Shown here: piece after piece, positions 37,048 through 45,733 of the stretch
Numbering within the stretch: the first letter of the stretch is position 1
Layout of the letters: each line of letters begins with the position of its first letter
Notes under the pieces: model-generated
Seen by the model: only the letters and a program-made list of their open reading frames with translations
What the model was told of the DNA's origin: nothing
Database searches by the model: none
Made by a program: the position numbers and the translations under genes
Source: JABAAI01 sp965261955
Lineage (GTDB): Bacteria; Spirochaetota; Leptospiria; Leptospirales; Leptonemataceae
Direction: 5' to 3'
NCBI GenBank assembly: GCA_965261955.1
Contig: CBDHEM010000071.1
Location: 558,001 to 622,000, forward strand
Length of the DNA stretch: 64,000 nucleotides

Positions 37048-37144
37048 GGGACGACCCGTTGCAAAAAGTAAAAAAGACGGAAGAAAATGCCGTAAAACAC
37101 CAATCTAAGGCATTTGCTCACTTTTCTGTATTTTATAACAGTCC
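37048..37144 (-). repeat. MITE-like repeat copy, subtype 2, upstream of hemolysin III gene
   Basis: 97 bp beginning GGGACGACCCGTTGCAAAAAG and ending TTTATAACAGTCC. The interior (GACGGAAGAAAATGCCGTAAAACACC) matches subtype 2 at 45168 and 51948 rather than the 31253 copy. The strand given is that of the adjacent gene. Confidence 0.65.
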
Positions 37145-37203
37145 ATTTATGGAAAGAAAGGACCCAGGATACCCTTAACCTAGATCCATGACAATCCATT
37201 TTT

Positions 37204-37251
37204 GGAGCTGTTGCGAAATATAAAGAATTGCAACGGCCCTACAGTAGTCCC
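37204..37251. repeat. Short MITE-like remnant
   Basis: 48 bp starting GGAGCTGTTGCGAAATATAAAG and closing CAGTAGTCCC. Only the left end and a deletion-joined right end survive. It lies 60 bp from the copy at 37048-37144, and no gene is present in the 37145-37313 gap. Confidence 0.45.
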
Positions 37252-37313
37252 ATGAAAGGGAAAAGCTCCTAAAAAGATAGAGCCTTCTCTCAAAAGTTTG
37301 ACAAATACGACTG

Positions 37314-38414
37314 TTAGCTTCTTTTATTGCGTAATAGAAAAAGAAGACTGTCTAGTCCCCAAGTAGACACTCCGAGTAAAAAAAGGGTTACGATTGCCTC
37401 ATATGGAAGCCAAAGAAAAAGACCCCCTATAATTCCAAGAAAACAACCCAGGTACTGTATGTATAAAAGCTGGCTCGAAGTAGAGCCCCACAATAACTTT
37501 TCTAACCGGGTTTCATCAAATTGTTTTAAATTATGTACAATGACCCCCTGTATATTGATCTTTTCTATTAGAAAGACAATTAAATTCAATACACTTTCCT
37601 CTAAGGCCTCACCCTCCTCTTCTATACCATAGGGTAGTTTATCCAAAAATATACCGAGATGCTTATCATATTGTTTCACATCAAAACCAAAATGAGAAAC
37701 GATACGTTCTATCTTTTCATCAAAGTTTTTATCACCGGCCAATAACTTATACAATCGAAAAAGTGCTCCCTCCATAATACCCACATTACTGAAATCAACT
37801 TCATTTAGCAAACCACGTAAACTATTTTGGTACGCACTTGAGTGAGAAATTTTATGTACATAATGTTGTACAAGAGAAAAGACATCTTTACGAAATTCTT
37901 TATTTTGTACGGCTTCACGAAGATTTTGTATAATCTTATGACGATATTTTTTTAGTATGCCAGATTCAGAAATTTTTGCCAGTATTAAGTCTTTATTGAT
38001 AACCTCTTTAGATATTTGCTCTCCTAAACGCAATATAATACGCTCCTTGCGAGCCGGTATGAGTCCCTGTCCTAATAAAGGTCTTTTTTTACGAGGGTAA
38101 AAAAGCATTTTGATGGCAATCCAATTTGTCAGAAAACCCACAAGACCTGTCACCGTGATCTTACCCAATAGACCGTCCATAGTAATGGTATCTTTACGCC
38201 AAAAAGGAGAAAGCTCACCTGAAAAATCCCAAAAGAAAGAAACAATGAAACCCAAGAAACAAACAAATGGCAGTACACGAAGAAATAAAATAGCAAATGA
38301 AAATTTTTCTGTTCTCTTTTTTAAGAGACTAGGATGAGATGAAACAGAAGTTTCTACAGAAGAAAGAAAAATAGACTTCCATTTCAAAAAGAACGTAGAT
38401 AACTCATCATGCAT
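37314..38414 (-). CDS. DUF445 family membrane protein
   Basis: 366 aa. Two N-terminal hydrophobic segments flank a loop; the second is followed by GFLTNWIAIKMLFYPRKKRP and LLGQGLIPARKERIILRLGE, the hallmark of DUF445. A long helical middle follows and the protein ends with a C-terminal pair of membrane segments. The family is widespread, anchored in the inner membrane, and of unknown biochemical role. No neighbour gives a functional clue: it stands alone between convergent and divergent genes. Confidence 0.85.
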   Translation of the reverse strand: MHDELSTFFLKWKSIFLSSVETSVSSHPSLLKKRTEKFSFAILFLRVLPFVCFLGFIVSFFWDFSGELSPFWRKDTITMDGLLGKITVTGLVGFLTNWIAIKMLFYPRKKRPLLGQGLIPARKERIILRLGEQISKEVINKDLILAKISESGILKKYRHKIIQNLREAVQNKEFRKDVFSLVQHYVHKISHSSAYQNSLRGLLNEVDFSNVGIMEGALFRLYKLLAGDKNFDEKIERIVSHFGFDVKQYDKHLGIFLDKLPYGIEEEGEALEESVLNLIVFLIEKINIQGVIVHNLKQFDETRLEKLLWGSTSSQLLYIQYLGCFLGIIGGLFLWLPYEAIVTLFLLGVSTWGLDSLLFLLRNKRS

Positions 38415-38568
38415 AGAAGGCCTAATATGATTTTAATTTTTGCCAGTATTTTGTCGGGGAGGAGATGAGCTCATGTTTGTATATGGTACTTGCCTTTCTA
38501 AGAACGCATAGGCTCATTATTGAGTTTCACCTGTCAAGAAGCAATATAAGCCCCCCGAAAATTAAACT

Positions 38569-39057
38569 ATGAAAAGCGTAAATCGGTACACAAAAACTTT
38601 TTTCATGCAAGCTCTATTTTCCTTTTGTTGTATGCAGGTACTTCAGGCACAAAAAGTACAAGAGACCAATAATATTCTTCATAAAAAAAGCCTCCTGAAA
38701 AATCTGCGGCAGGATATTCAAAAAAATATGTCATTGACCACAAAAAAAGTTTCTCTTCGCTACTTAGGAAAAAAAGATAACTATCTAGTCTTTTACGATC
38801 ATTCAGGAAACACGGCCTATTTTCGCTATAGGGAAGATCGCTTCGCTGATCTAGCCGAAAAAAGATTACCCTCTCTTATAAAAGGAGAACTTTTTTTGTT
38901 AGAGGTCCAACTACTTGGTATCGATTTAGATGGTGTTTTTGTGCATAGAGCAACAGAAGAAAAGGTATTTAAAGATCTGATCAAAAAATCCAATTCCATC
39001 ATTGTTTTTTCTTTTATATCTGCAAAAAATCTTTTATTAGAAAAGGTTATTTTATAA
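38569..39057 (+). CDS. Small exported protein of unknown function
   Basis: 162 aa. The N-terminus has a hydrophobic stretch at 11-24 ending VLQAQ, a probable signal peptide cleaved near AQA. The mature part alternates basic helices and beta strands (KVSLRYLGKKDNYLVFYDHS, GELFLLEVQLLGIDLDGVFV), suggesting a small beta-rich domain. I recognise no family. It lies alone between DUF445 (divergent) and rho (520 bp downstream). Confidence 0.6.
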   Translation: MKSVNRYTKTFFMQALFSFCCMQVLQAQKVQETNNILHKKSLLKNLRQDIQKNMSLTTKKVSLRYLGKKDNYLVFYDHSGNTAYFRYREDRFADLAEKRLPSLIKGELFLLEVQLLGIDLDGVFVHRATEEKVFKDLIKKSNSIIVFSFISAKNLLLEKVIL

Positions 39058-39578
39058 GTTTGTACAGAATACTCCTATAAGCTAAATGTGGCTTTAAGTC
39101 CCAATCGTAACAAAGTTTGCTTGTTCATTTCTCAAAAAAAGACTTCAGCTGGGGCAATACCATATCCGAAGCATTTTCTTGGGCTACTATAGAATGAATT
39201 GTATGAGAGCCTTGTCTGAGGCTGTCGCAAAATGGAGCAAATCAAAATAGATGTGTTGTACTTGGGGGTTGAATCATAGGGGGAGGTAGCTTTATTATTA
39301 TTTTTTTATTGACAAAAAATAAACAAGGAACTAGTAGTCATCTACTGCCTGTAACGTTTTTGTTGCACTCCCTTATAATACTTTTCAGCATGCCATTCTG
39401 GACATTTTTTCGTTTGATTTTTCTTTCTTAAAAACTATTTTTTCCTTTTGGTTTTACGTTTTGATTTCATGAGTTAGGCATTTGCTTGCAGTAAAATATA
39501 GTTTATATGCTTTTTATAACTTAAATTATGCTTCATTTCTATTTCGCTATTATTTAAAATTATTATTGGAGGAGTACT
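39058..39578. other. Gap upstream of rho, AT-rich leader
   Basis: No gene is seen. 39218-39373 may be a very degenerate MITE-like copy (GAGGCTGTCGCAAAATG at the left, TTTTTGTTGCACTCCC at the right). The last 150 bp are AT-rich, and rho has a strong ribosome-binding site, GGAGGAG, 6 nt before its ATG. Autoregulation of rho within this leader is known in other bacteria; here it is only possible. Confidence 0.4.
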
Positions 39579-41021
39579 ATGCCATATCGTAGAACACGAG
39601 GTAGGGAACGAGATTTCCGTCAATCAGAAGAGCATTCTTCTCATTATAGCGGAAATGGAGCAAAGAGAGGGAGGGGGGGGCCAAGACACCACCATCAAGA
39701 TGATAACACAGACGAAGAGCTATTAAAAAACTTACCCGGTAGCGGTCCAAATGATCCACCCCCAATTGATTTAACAGATTTGAAAAAAAAGTCTGTGGGT
39801 GAACTTACCAAACTTGCTGATACCATGCAAGTGACGAATTACACAGGACAAAAAAAACAAAATGTGATCTTTTCCATGCTACAACAACAGGCTGAAAAAA
39901 ATGGAGCTATCTTTGCGTCTGGTTCGGTAGAACGTCTATCAGAGGGCTATGGATTTTTACGTAGTGCTGATTACAATTATTTACCTGGTCCGGATGATAT
40001 TTATTTGTCTCCTTCCCAAGTTCGCCTCTTTAGATTACATAATGGTGATACAGTTACTGGGCAAATTAGGCCTCCAAAGGACTCTGAGCGTTTTTTTGCA
40101 ATGCTCCGTCTGGACAAAATAAACGGAGTTTCTCCAGAAGAAGCCAATCGCCGCGTTCTTTTTGATAATTTAACCCCCCTTTATCCGGATGAACGCCTTT
40201 GTATGGAGTGGAATCCTGCCCAGCTAGATACACGCATCATTGATTTACTTTGTCCCATTGGTAAAGGACAGCGGGCTCTCATTGTTGCTCCTCCTAGAAC
40301 AGGAAAGACAATTTTATTGCAAAATATAGCTAATGCGATTACTACAAACCATCCAGAAGTCATCTTAATGGTTCTTTTAATTGATGAACGCCCAGAAGAA
40401 GTGACCGACATGTCACGAAATGTGAAAGGAGAGGTTGTATCCTCAACATTTGATGAACCGGCACCACGGCATGTACATGTCGCTGAAATGGTAATTGAAA
40501 AGGCAAAGAGACAAGTCGAAAATCAGAAAGATGTGGTCATACTTCTAGACTCTATCACACGATTAGCTAGAGCCTATAATCAAGTTATTCCTACTTCTGG
40601 TAAAATACTATCTGGCGGTGTTGATTCGAATGCCCTTCACAAACCTAAGCGGTTTTTTGGTGCTGCACGTAATATCGAAAATGGTGGCTCGCTGACTGTT
40701 ATAGCCACAGCATTAATTGATACAGGTTCTCGAATGGATGAAGTTATCTTTGAAGAGTTTAAAGGTACAGGTAATATGGAGATACATCTAGACCGTCGCC
40801 TATCTGATAAGCGTATCTTCCCTGCTATTGATATTAACAAATCTGGCACGAGAAAAGAAGAACTTTTACTTCAACGAGATATTCTTTCGAAAGTGTTTGT
40901 TCTCCGAAAAGCCCTTAGTCCTATGGGGCAAACCGAAGCGATGGAACTACTACTGGAACGTATGAAAACATCAAAAACAAACGAAGAATTTCTAGCGAGT
41001 ATGAATATGCCCAATAGTTAG
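39579..41021 (+). CDS. rho: Transcription termination factor Rho
   Basis: 480 aa. After a basic, Gly/His-rich N-terminus of about 60 residues comes the Rho N-terminal helix domain (DLKKKSVGELTKLADTMQVT). The OB-fold RNA-binding domain follows (GSVERLSEGYGFLRSADYNY), then the ATPase core: Walker A APPRTGKTILLQNIA, VLLIDERPEEVTDM, the R-loop region and LLDSITRLARAYN. The hexameric helicase terminates transcription at unstructured C-rich RNA. The N-terminal insert (GGPRHHHQDDN) is not conserved. Length and motifs are otherwise normal. Confidence 0.98.
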   Translation: MPYRRTRGRERDFRQSEEHSSHYSGNGAKRGRGGPRHHHQDDNTDEELLKNLPGSGPNDPPPIDLTDLKKKSVGELTKLADTMQVTNYTGQKKQNVIFSMLQQQAEKNGAIFASGSVERLSEGYGFLRSADYNYLPGPDDIYLSPSQVRLFRLHNGDTVTGQIRPPKDSERFFAMLRLDKINGVSPEEANRRVLFDNLTPLYPDERLCMEWNPAQLDTRIIDLLCPIGKGQRALIVAPPRTGKTILLQNIANAITTNHPEVILMVLLIDERPEEVTDMSRNVKGEVVSSTFDEPAPRHVHVAEMVIEKAKRQVENQKDVVILLDSITRLARAYNQVIPTSGKILSGGVDSNALHKPKRFFGAARNIENGGSLTVIATALIDTGSRMDEVIFEEFKGTGNMEIHLDRRLSDKRIFPAIDINKSGTRKEELLLQRDILSKVFVLRKALSPMGQTEAMELLLERMKTSKTNEEFLASMNMPNS

Positions 41022-41426
41022 ATCTCCTTGAGTCTCATTTCGTTTCGTTGAATTGAAAAAAGGTTATAGGCGTATCACAGAGGCGTATCACAAAGATGGA
41101 GTAGTATCCCTTGAGGGGACTGAGCAACAATCAATAGAATAGATATTCCGTTTGTAATCTGTCACTAAACATTTATTTTTATTATTTTGTATCACAATAA
41201 TAAACCCAAGGATTTCTCTCTGCTGAGGTCGCTATTTAGGTTAAAAGGCCCGTTTTTTGTTCATCTGCGATTAGTTTTTTGAAACTAAGCCATAAAATAA
41301 AATTCTACTTTGCGTATAACTACTGTCCAGCCCTCCCTTCTTCGACTGACTCCGAACTCCGAAATAATACTCAGAAAAACATACTATACAATCATACAAT
41401 CATACAATCACGAGGCAGTCTGCTGA
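41022..41426. other. Gap between rho and argF, no gene
   Basis: No frame of note. GGGACTGAGCAACAAT at about 41118 faintly resembles a MITE end. A 9-bp direct repeat (ATACAATCA) occurs three times near 41384-41410, close to the argF stop. rho and argF converge here. Confidence 0.4.
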
Positions 41427-42290
41427 CTACCCTGCCCCAAGTAAATAGAGTACAATAGCTTTTTGGGCGTGTATACGATTAGCAGATTGTGAAAAAATTA
41501 AAGAATTTGGACTCTCCACCATATCAGGACTAATTTCATAATTCGGATGGATAGGCATATCGTGGAGTATTTTGGTAGCTGTCTCACGCATAAGGCTAGT
41601 GTTTATTTGATAGGGCAACATTTTTCGAGTACGCTCTTCTTGCAAATGCCTATACTCCGCTCTATCAAAAAATTCCAAGTCTAACCAAGTGTCTGTATAA
41701 ACATAATCTACATTTTTAACAACCTCCCTCACATCCAAACTTTCTTTCAATAAGCCTTTCTGAGAAAGACTGTTTTTCACATCTATATCCATAATACCTT
41801 CAGGCACAATGGGACAAACAAGAGTCAATTCCATACCAAAAAGATGAGCCACCTCTAAAAGTGAGTTACTAACATTATTGAAGACACCTATATAGGCAAT
41901 TTTTACCCCACGCACATGCCCACAATCTTCGTAAATAGTCAGCACATCTGCAAGCGATTGACAAGGATGGTAACGATTACAACAGCCATTGATCACAGGA
42001 ACACTAGATCCCTTTTTTAGTTCTTGAAGATCGTCATGTTTTCTTAGTCGGGCCATCAATATGTTTGCATTTTGAGAAAGGCTAATTGCTTCATAATAAA
42101 TCTTCGATAGTTGAAAGTTACTCTTATCCCAATCTAGATATATGCTTTGTCCACCAAGTTGAAAAAAGCCAGCCTCAAAAGAAACCCTAGTACGAGTAGA
42201 GGTTTTCTGAAATAACATCACCATCGTCTGCTGCTTCAAATGATCTTTATACAAAGAAGGTTTTTTTTTAATCTTTACGGATAAATACAA
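41427..42290 (-). CDS. argF: Ornithine carbamoyltransferase family protein
   Basis: 287 aa from a TTG at 42290. Carbamoyl-phosphate site FQKTSTRTRVSFEAG near residue 28, GGQSIYLDW, HPCQSLADVLTIYED near 108, and FNNVSNSLLEVAHLFGMELT. The family's HCLP loop is HDMPIHPNYEIS here, so the usual Cys is Asp. In-frame codons upstream encode ENRPKHLLNWKGWNEDQLYK, a normal OTC N-terminus, back to a TGA at about 42377. No ATG, GTG or TTG lies in that stretch; only ATC (42374, with AGAGAGG upstream) or ATA (42356) could start it. The real start may therefore be non-canonical, or the gene damaged. It makes citrulline in arginine biosynthesis if functional. Confidence 0.88.
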   Translation of the reverse strand: MYLSVKIKKKPSLYKDHLKQQTMVMLFQKTSTRTRVSFEAGFFQLGGQSIYLDWDKSNFQLSKIYYEAISLSQNANILMARLRKHDDLQELKKGSSVPVINGCCNRYHPCQSLADVLTIYEDCGHVRGVKIAYIGVFNNVSNSLLEVAHLFGMELTLVCPIVPEGIMDIDVKNSLSQKGLLKESLDVREVVKNVDYVYTDTWLDLEFFDRAEYRHLQEERTRKMLPYQINTSLMRETATKILHDMPIHPNYEISPDMVESPNSLIFSQSANRIHAQKAIVLYLLGAG

Positions 42291-42451
42291 AAGCTTATAA
42301 AGCTGATCTTCATTCCAACCTTTCCAATTGAGCAGATGCTTGGGTCTATTTTCTATTTCTTTTTTCCGTTTGATCTTTCAAGCCTCTCTAAAGTATATAG
42401 GTTGTAATTTTCTTCTCATTCTATCAAACAAAAGCTATGCACACCTAAAAA

Positions 42452-42991
42452 ATGAAATACTGCAACCAATGCAAAACCACTCTAGAATGGCAAATTCCTG
42501 AAGGAGACAACTTACACCGGCATGTTTGTCCAAATTGTAAAATCATACATTACGTGAATCCAAAAATCATTGTAGGCACATTACCAATATGGGAAGAAAA
42601 CAAGGTATTGCTCTGCAAAAGGGCTATTGAACCACAAAAAGGCCTTTGGACACTTCCTTCAGGCTTTATGGAAAATAAAGAAACAACACAGGAAGGTGCC
42701 CTCCGTGAAACTCAAGAAGAGGCAAATGCAAATGTCTCCATTCGATACCTTCATACCCTGTACAGTATCCCCCATATAAGTCAAGTTTATTTGTTATTCA
42801 AAGCTGATCTACTCAACGTTGGTTTTTCTCCAGGGGTAGAGACCCTAGACGTTCGCATTTTTCCTAAAAGCGATATTCCTTGGGAAGAGATTGCTTTCCT
42901 TCCTGTCCACTACTGCTTACGTATCTTCACTCAAGAAAAGCTAAACGAAAAAAATAATAAAACACATTGCGGTATTTTTGGAGAAAAATAG
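42452..42991 (+). CDS. NUDIX hydrolase with zinc ribbon
   Basis: 179 aa. An N-terminal four-cysteine zinc ribbon (CNQCKTTLEW ... HVCPNCKIIHYVNPKI) is followed by a NUDIX domain. The Nudix box is GFMENKETTQEGALRETQEE, with the REXXEE core. The layout resembles ADP-ribose or NADH pyrophosphatase-type NUDIX proteins with a zinc ribbon (NudC-like), but the NudC SQPWPFPxS motif is absent. It probably hydrolyses a nucleoside diphosphate derivative in the cytoplasm; the substrate is unknown. Confidence 0.88.
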   Translation: MKYCNQCKTTLEWQIPEGDNLHRHVCPNCKIIHYVNPKIIVGTLPIWEENKVLLCKRAIEPQKGLWTLPSGFMENKETTQEGALRETQEEANANVSIRYLHTLYSIPHISQVYLLFKADLLNVGFSPGVETLDVRIFPKSDIPWEEIAFLPVHYCLRIFTQEKLNEKNNKTHCGIFGEK

Positions 42992-43038
42992 CCTTACTTG
43001 ATCTTATAAATTAAAAATGAGAAAGTTGATAAAAAACG

Positions 43039-43743
43039 CTAAAAACTACTCAACCATTCATTAAACTTATCTTGATGATATTCCCGCGAAGCCAAAATAA
43101 GCTCCATTTTATATAAAGTCTTCTGTAAATTAGTAAATATAGATCTAAACACGCTTAGTTTTGCCTGAGTAGAGAAAGCATTCATCCCAGAAGTTTTATT
43201 AAAATCGTATCGTTTTGTTATAATCTCAACGTTCTCTATATTAGAAAAACGAAAACGAACAATCCTACGAGTCCAGAGGTTTTCACGATGAATACTACTC
43301 TCATAAGAATCGAAAACGACACAATTTAGTTCTCCTGTGGACTCATAATTGAGACTAACTATACTTTTTATATTTTTTAATATAGATTTACGATTACCCT
43401 TTCTAGTAATATTTTTTATCTCAATTTCCTGATAATTTTTTACCCTAGTATAAATTTTAGCATACCTCTTGTGAACCCGTTCGATATCTTTTAGGATATT
43501 TCCTATTTTATCGATTTCTCCTGTAAGAGTAGACTTCATCTTTCTAGCAATAAAGCGGTCCGCGGCACTACTCTTCCTACTTTCTTTTTCATATACCTTC
43601 AACCCTTCACATTTACGGTAGGATGGGACATCGACCAACATAGGTCCCCCTATCAATTCAGACCGTTTGATCAGCATCTGGGCCTGCAAAGGAAAAACAA
43701 ACACGGCCAAAAAAGCAGAAAAGATAAAAGTAAAAAAATGCAT
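43039..43743 (-). CDS. Exported protein of unknown function
   Basis: 234 aa. A clear signal peptide (FFTFIFSAFLAVFVFPLQAQ) is followed by a basic, helix-rich body with RKSSAADRFIARKMKSTLTG and a central coiled-coil-like stretch (KIGNILKDIERVHKRYAKIY). No domain is recognised. It lies 89 bp downstream of another exported unknown protein on the same strand, so the two may be co-transcribed and act together at the envelope. Confidence 0.6.
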   Translation of the reverse strand: MHFFTFIFSAFLAVFVFPLQAQMLIKRSELIGGPMLVDVPSYRKCEGLKVYEKESRKSSAADRFIARKMKSTLTGEIDKIGNILKDIERVHKRYAKIYTRVKNYQEIEIKNITRKGNRKSILKNIKSIVSLNYESTGELNCVVFDSYESSIHRENLWTRRIVRFRFSNIENVEIITKRYDFNKTSGMNAFSTQAKLSVFRSIFTNLQKTLYKMELILASREYHQDKFNEWLSSF

Positions 43744-43832
43744 ACTATAAACTAATCGTATTGGAAAAAAGAATCACAAAAAACTATTCAGGAATTTTCA
43801 TATAGGGACTTTCGCACCCTCCTTCTCGATTC

Positions 43833-45038
43833 CTAACGTCCCCCTCTTTCTTGTTCAGGCTGGCCAGAAATTTTCTCAAAAGATTCTGGTTTGTTTTCAT
43901 TTGATGAAAGACGAATGAAACTATCCACCTCCGCATCATACTCTCCATTGCGAACATCCACTAAATCACGGCGATACCTCGCAGGAACACGTAAATCAAA
44001 AATAGGCTTCAGCTTCCCAGGATACAAAAATGGATTTTCTACCCAGTTCATGCGTACACCTTCTATGGAGGGCTTATGTACTTTTTTATATAATCCTTTT
44101 TCCGATAAACCAGATGGATTTTGCAAAGCGTAATTATCATAGGGATATTTTAACCCAAATATAAAACCAGCATTCCTTTTGGCCTGACGGCAAAGCTCGA
44201 TAGTCTTAAAATAATAATAAATACGCTTCTTTCTTTGATTGAAAGTAACTGGTTTCCTCTTCTTCTCATACACCAAATCATTTCTATCTTTGGCAACGCT
44301 ATCTCCATCTTTAGTAGCAGTCTTAGAAAGCTCAGGGCTGACAGCAGAATAATTTGGTGCCTGTTCTCTACTCAATACACGAGAGGCTCGTAAACGTGCT
44401 TCTCTCGCATGGGAGATATATTCATAGCCTTTTCGGACACTTCCCTCTATAGCATGGCGATTGTATACCCATCTCAATTCTTTCGCATCATAGGATCTCT
44501 TAAAGTGAGGGGGCTCATGTAATTTACTAAATTCCTCTCTCTTTCTAGATTTTTGCCCGTAATCAAGCAGAACAGAAACTACCGTTTTATCATCCGGGTT
44601 TTCCTTGTCTTTTTTTTCTAATGCGTCTCGCAACATAAGGCTGGTACGCTCCAAATAAAACTGACTCATTTCATCCAACAATTTGTCTATACCCGTTAAA
44701 ATCGAAAAAAGACTAGAATAGGCACCTACAAAATTTCCTTCATAAAAATAAATCATACCCTCCGTATAGGCCTTCTCAAGCTCAGTATATTTTTTCAAAA
44801 GATCACTTTCTACTGTCTCACCACCTTTCAGACATGAGGGGAAAGGAGTACACGGAAAGTTTCTCACTATTACTCTGGCATCACGTAAATTCCGTAAAAG
44901 ATGCAAACGAAGAATTTCTGATTTTTGCCCTATGCTCTCTCCACGCAAACTGTCGCCACCAGAAGAGAAAATAAAAAAGACAGATAAAATGGCCAAACAC
45001 AAACTTTTTCCTTTTTTCACACGCATCATCCCCTTCAT
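43833..45038 (-). CDS. Exported protein of unknown function, helical
   Basis: 401 aa. N-terminal signal peptide at about 12-27 (LCLAILSVFFIFSSGGDS). The mature protein is helical and charged; KKYTELEKAYTEGMIYFYEG and NFVGAYSSLFSILTGIDKLL at about 85-120 look like a TPR-type pair. The C-terminal third contains a proline-rich, less structured region (VENPFLYPGKLKPIFDLRVP). I recognise no family. It is the upstream gene of a pair with the 234-aa exported protein. Confidence 0.6.
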   Translation of the reverse strand: MKGMMRVKKGKSLCLAILSVFFIFSSGGDSLRGESIGQKSEILRLHLLRNLRDARVIVRNFPCTPFPSCLKGGETVESDLLKKYTELEKAYTEGMIYFYEGNFVGAYSSLFSILTGIDKLLDEMSQFYLERTSLMLRDALEKKDKENPDDKTVVSVLLDYGQKSRKREEFSKLHEPPHFKRSYDAKELRWVYNRHAIEGSVRKGYEYISHAREARLRASRVLSREQAPNYSAVSPELSKTATKDGDSVAKDRNDLVYEKKRKPVTFNQRKKRIYYYFKTIELCRQAKRNAGFIFGLKYPYDNYALQNPSGLSEKGLYKKVHKPSIEGVRMNWVENPFLYPGKLKPIFDLRVPARYRRDLVDVRNGEYDAEVDSFIRLSSNENKPESFEKISGQPEQERGGR

Positions 45039-45167
45039 AAATCAATACCTTACACACACCCTGTAGAACAGTATCGAATTTGATCTATCGAAACATTATT
45101 TCCTGCAAGCTTTTTTTATCACAAAGCAACTGAAAATAAGATAAAATAGAACGATTTCACTTTATTT

Positions 45168-45274
45168 GGGACTATCACAAAAAGTAATTAGAGACGAAAG
45201 TAATGCCATAAAACGCCGATTTCCGGCACTTTAGACGGACATTCTCTTACTTTTCTGCATTTTACAAAAAGCCC
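45168..45274 (+). repeat. MITE-like repeat copy, subtype 2
   Basis: 107 bp from GGGACTATCACAAAAAGTAA to TTTTACAAAAAGCCC. The interior (GACGAAAGTAATGCCATAAA ... GCCGATTTCCGGCACTTTAG) defines subtype 2. It sits between the divergent exported-protein pair and feoA, within the feoA upstream region. Confidence 0.75.
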
Positions 45275-45369
45275 AAAAAAATCCCATACCGAGCAAAGTA
45301 ATTGACGCAAAATACAATCTCTTATTTTTGGGAATGGGTCTCATTCTCAACTACAGCTTTACTTTCCCT

Positions 45370-45615
45370 ATGTTCCTTAATGAATTAAAACCAGGTACTC
45401 ATGCCAGCATACATAGCCTCCTTGCGGACGAAAAAGATGATAAAGAGAATGGTAATCAGCACTTATATGAAATGGGTTTTTTACCCGGAGAAAAAATTCA
45501 ACTTATTCGTAAAGCCCCTTGGGGTGGCCCTATAGTTGTTCGCATAATGGATTATGAGCTCTGTCTTCGCCAAGATTGTGCTGCATCCATCCGTGTACAA
45601 AATATAGAAAACTAA
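45370..45615 (+). CDS. feoA: FeoA domain protein
   Basis: 81 aa from the ATG at 45370, which gives the usual FeoA opening FLNELKPGTHASI; upstream TTG/ATG codons at 45328 and 45334 would add a non-homologous 14 residues. The SH3-like fold is shown by YEMGFLPGEKIQLIRKAPWG and GPIVVRIMDYELCLRQDCAA. FeoA is a small cytoplasmic partner of the ferrous iron transporter FeoB. feoB follows after 118 bp. Confidence 0.88.
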   Translation: MFLNELKPGTHASIHSLLADEKDDKENGNQHLYEMGFLPGEKIQLIRKAPWGGPIVVRIMDYELCLRQDCAASIRVQNIEN

Positions 45616-45733
45616 ACTATTTCTCATAAATGTTTTCATAGTAAATCAGTTACTTCGGTGTGTCGCTACTTTCAAATAGTGGCATTATATTGCTGATATG
45701 ATTAATGCGTAAACTTTATTCCCATGAGTTCTA

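Noticed and set aside
39218..39373. Ninth full MITE-like copy upstream of rho
   Set aside because: Only about 12 of 15 end bases agree on the left and fewer on the right; the interior does not align. Mentioned only as possible.
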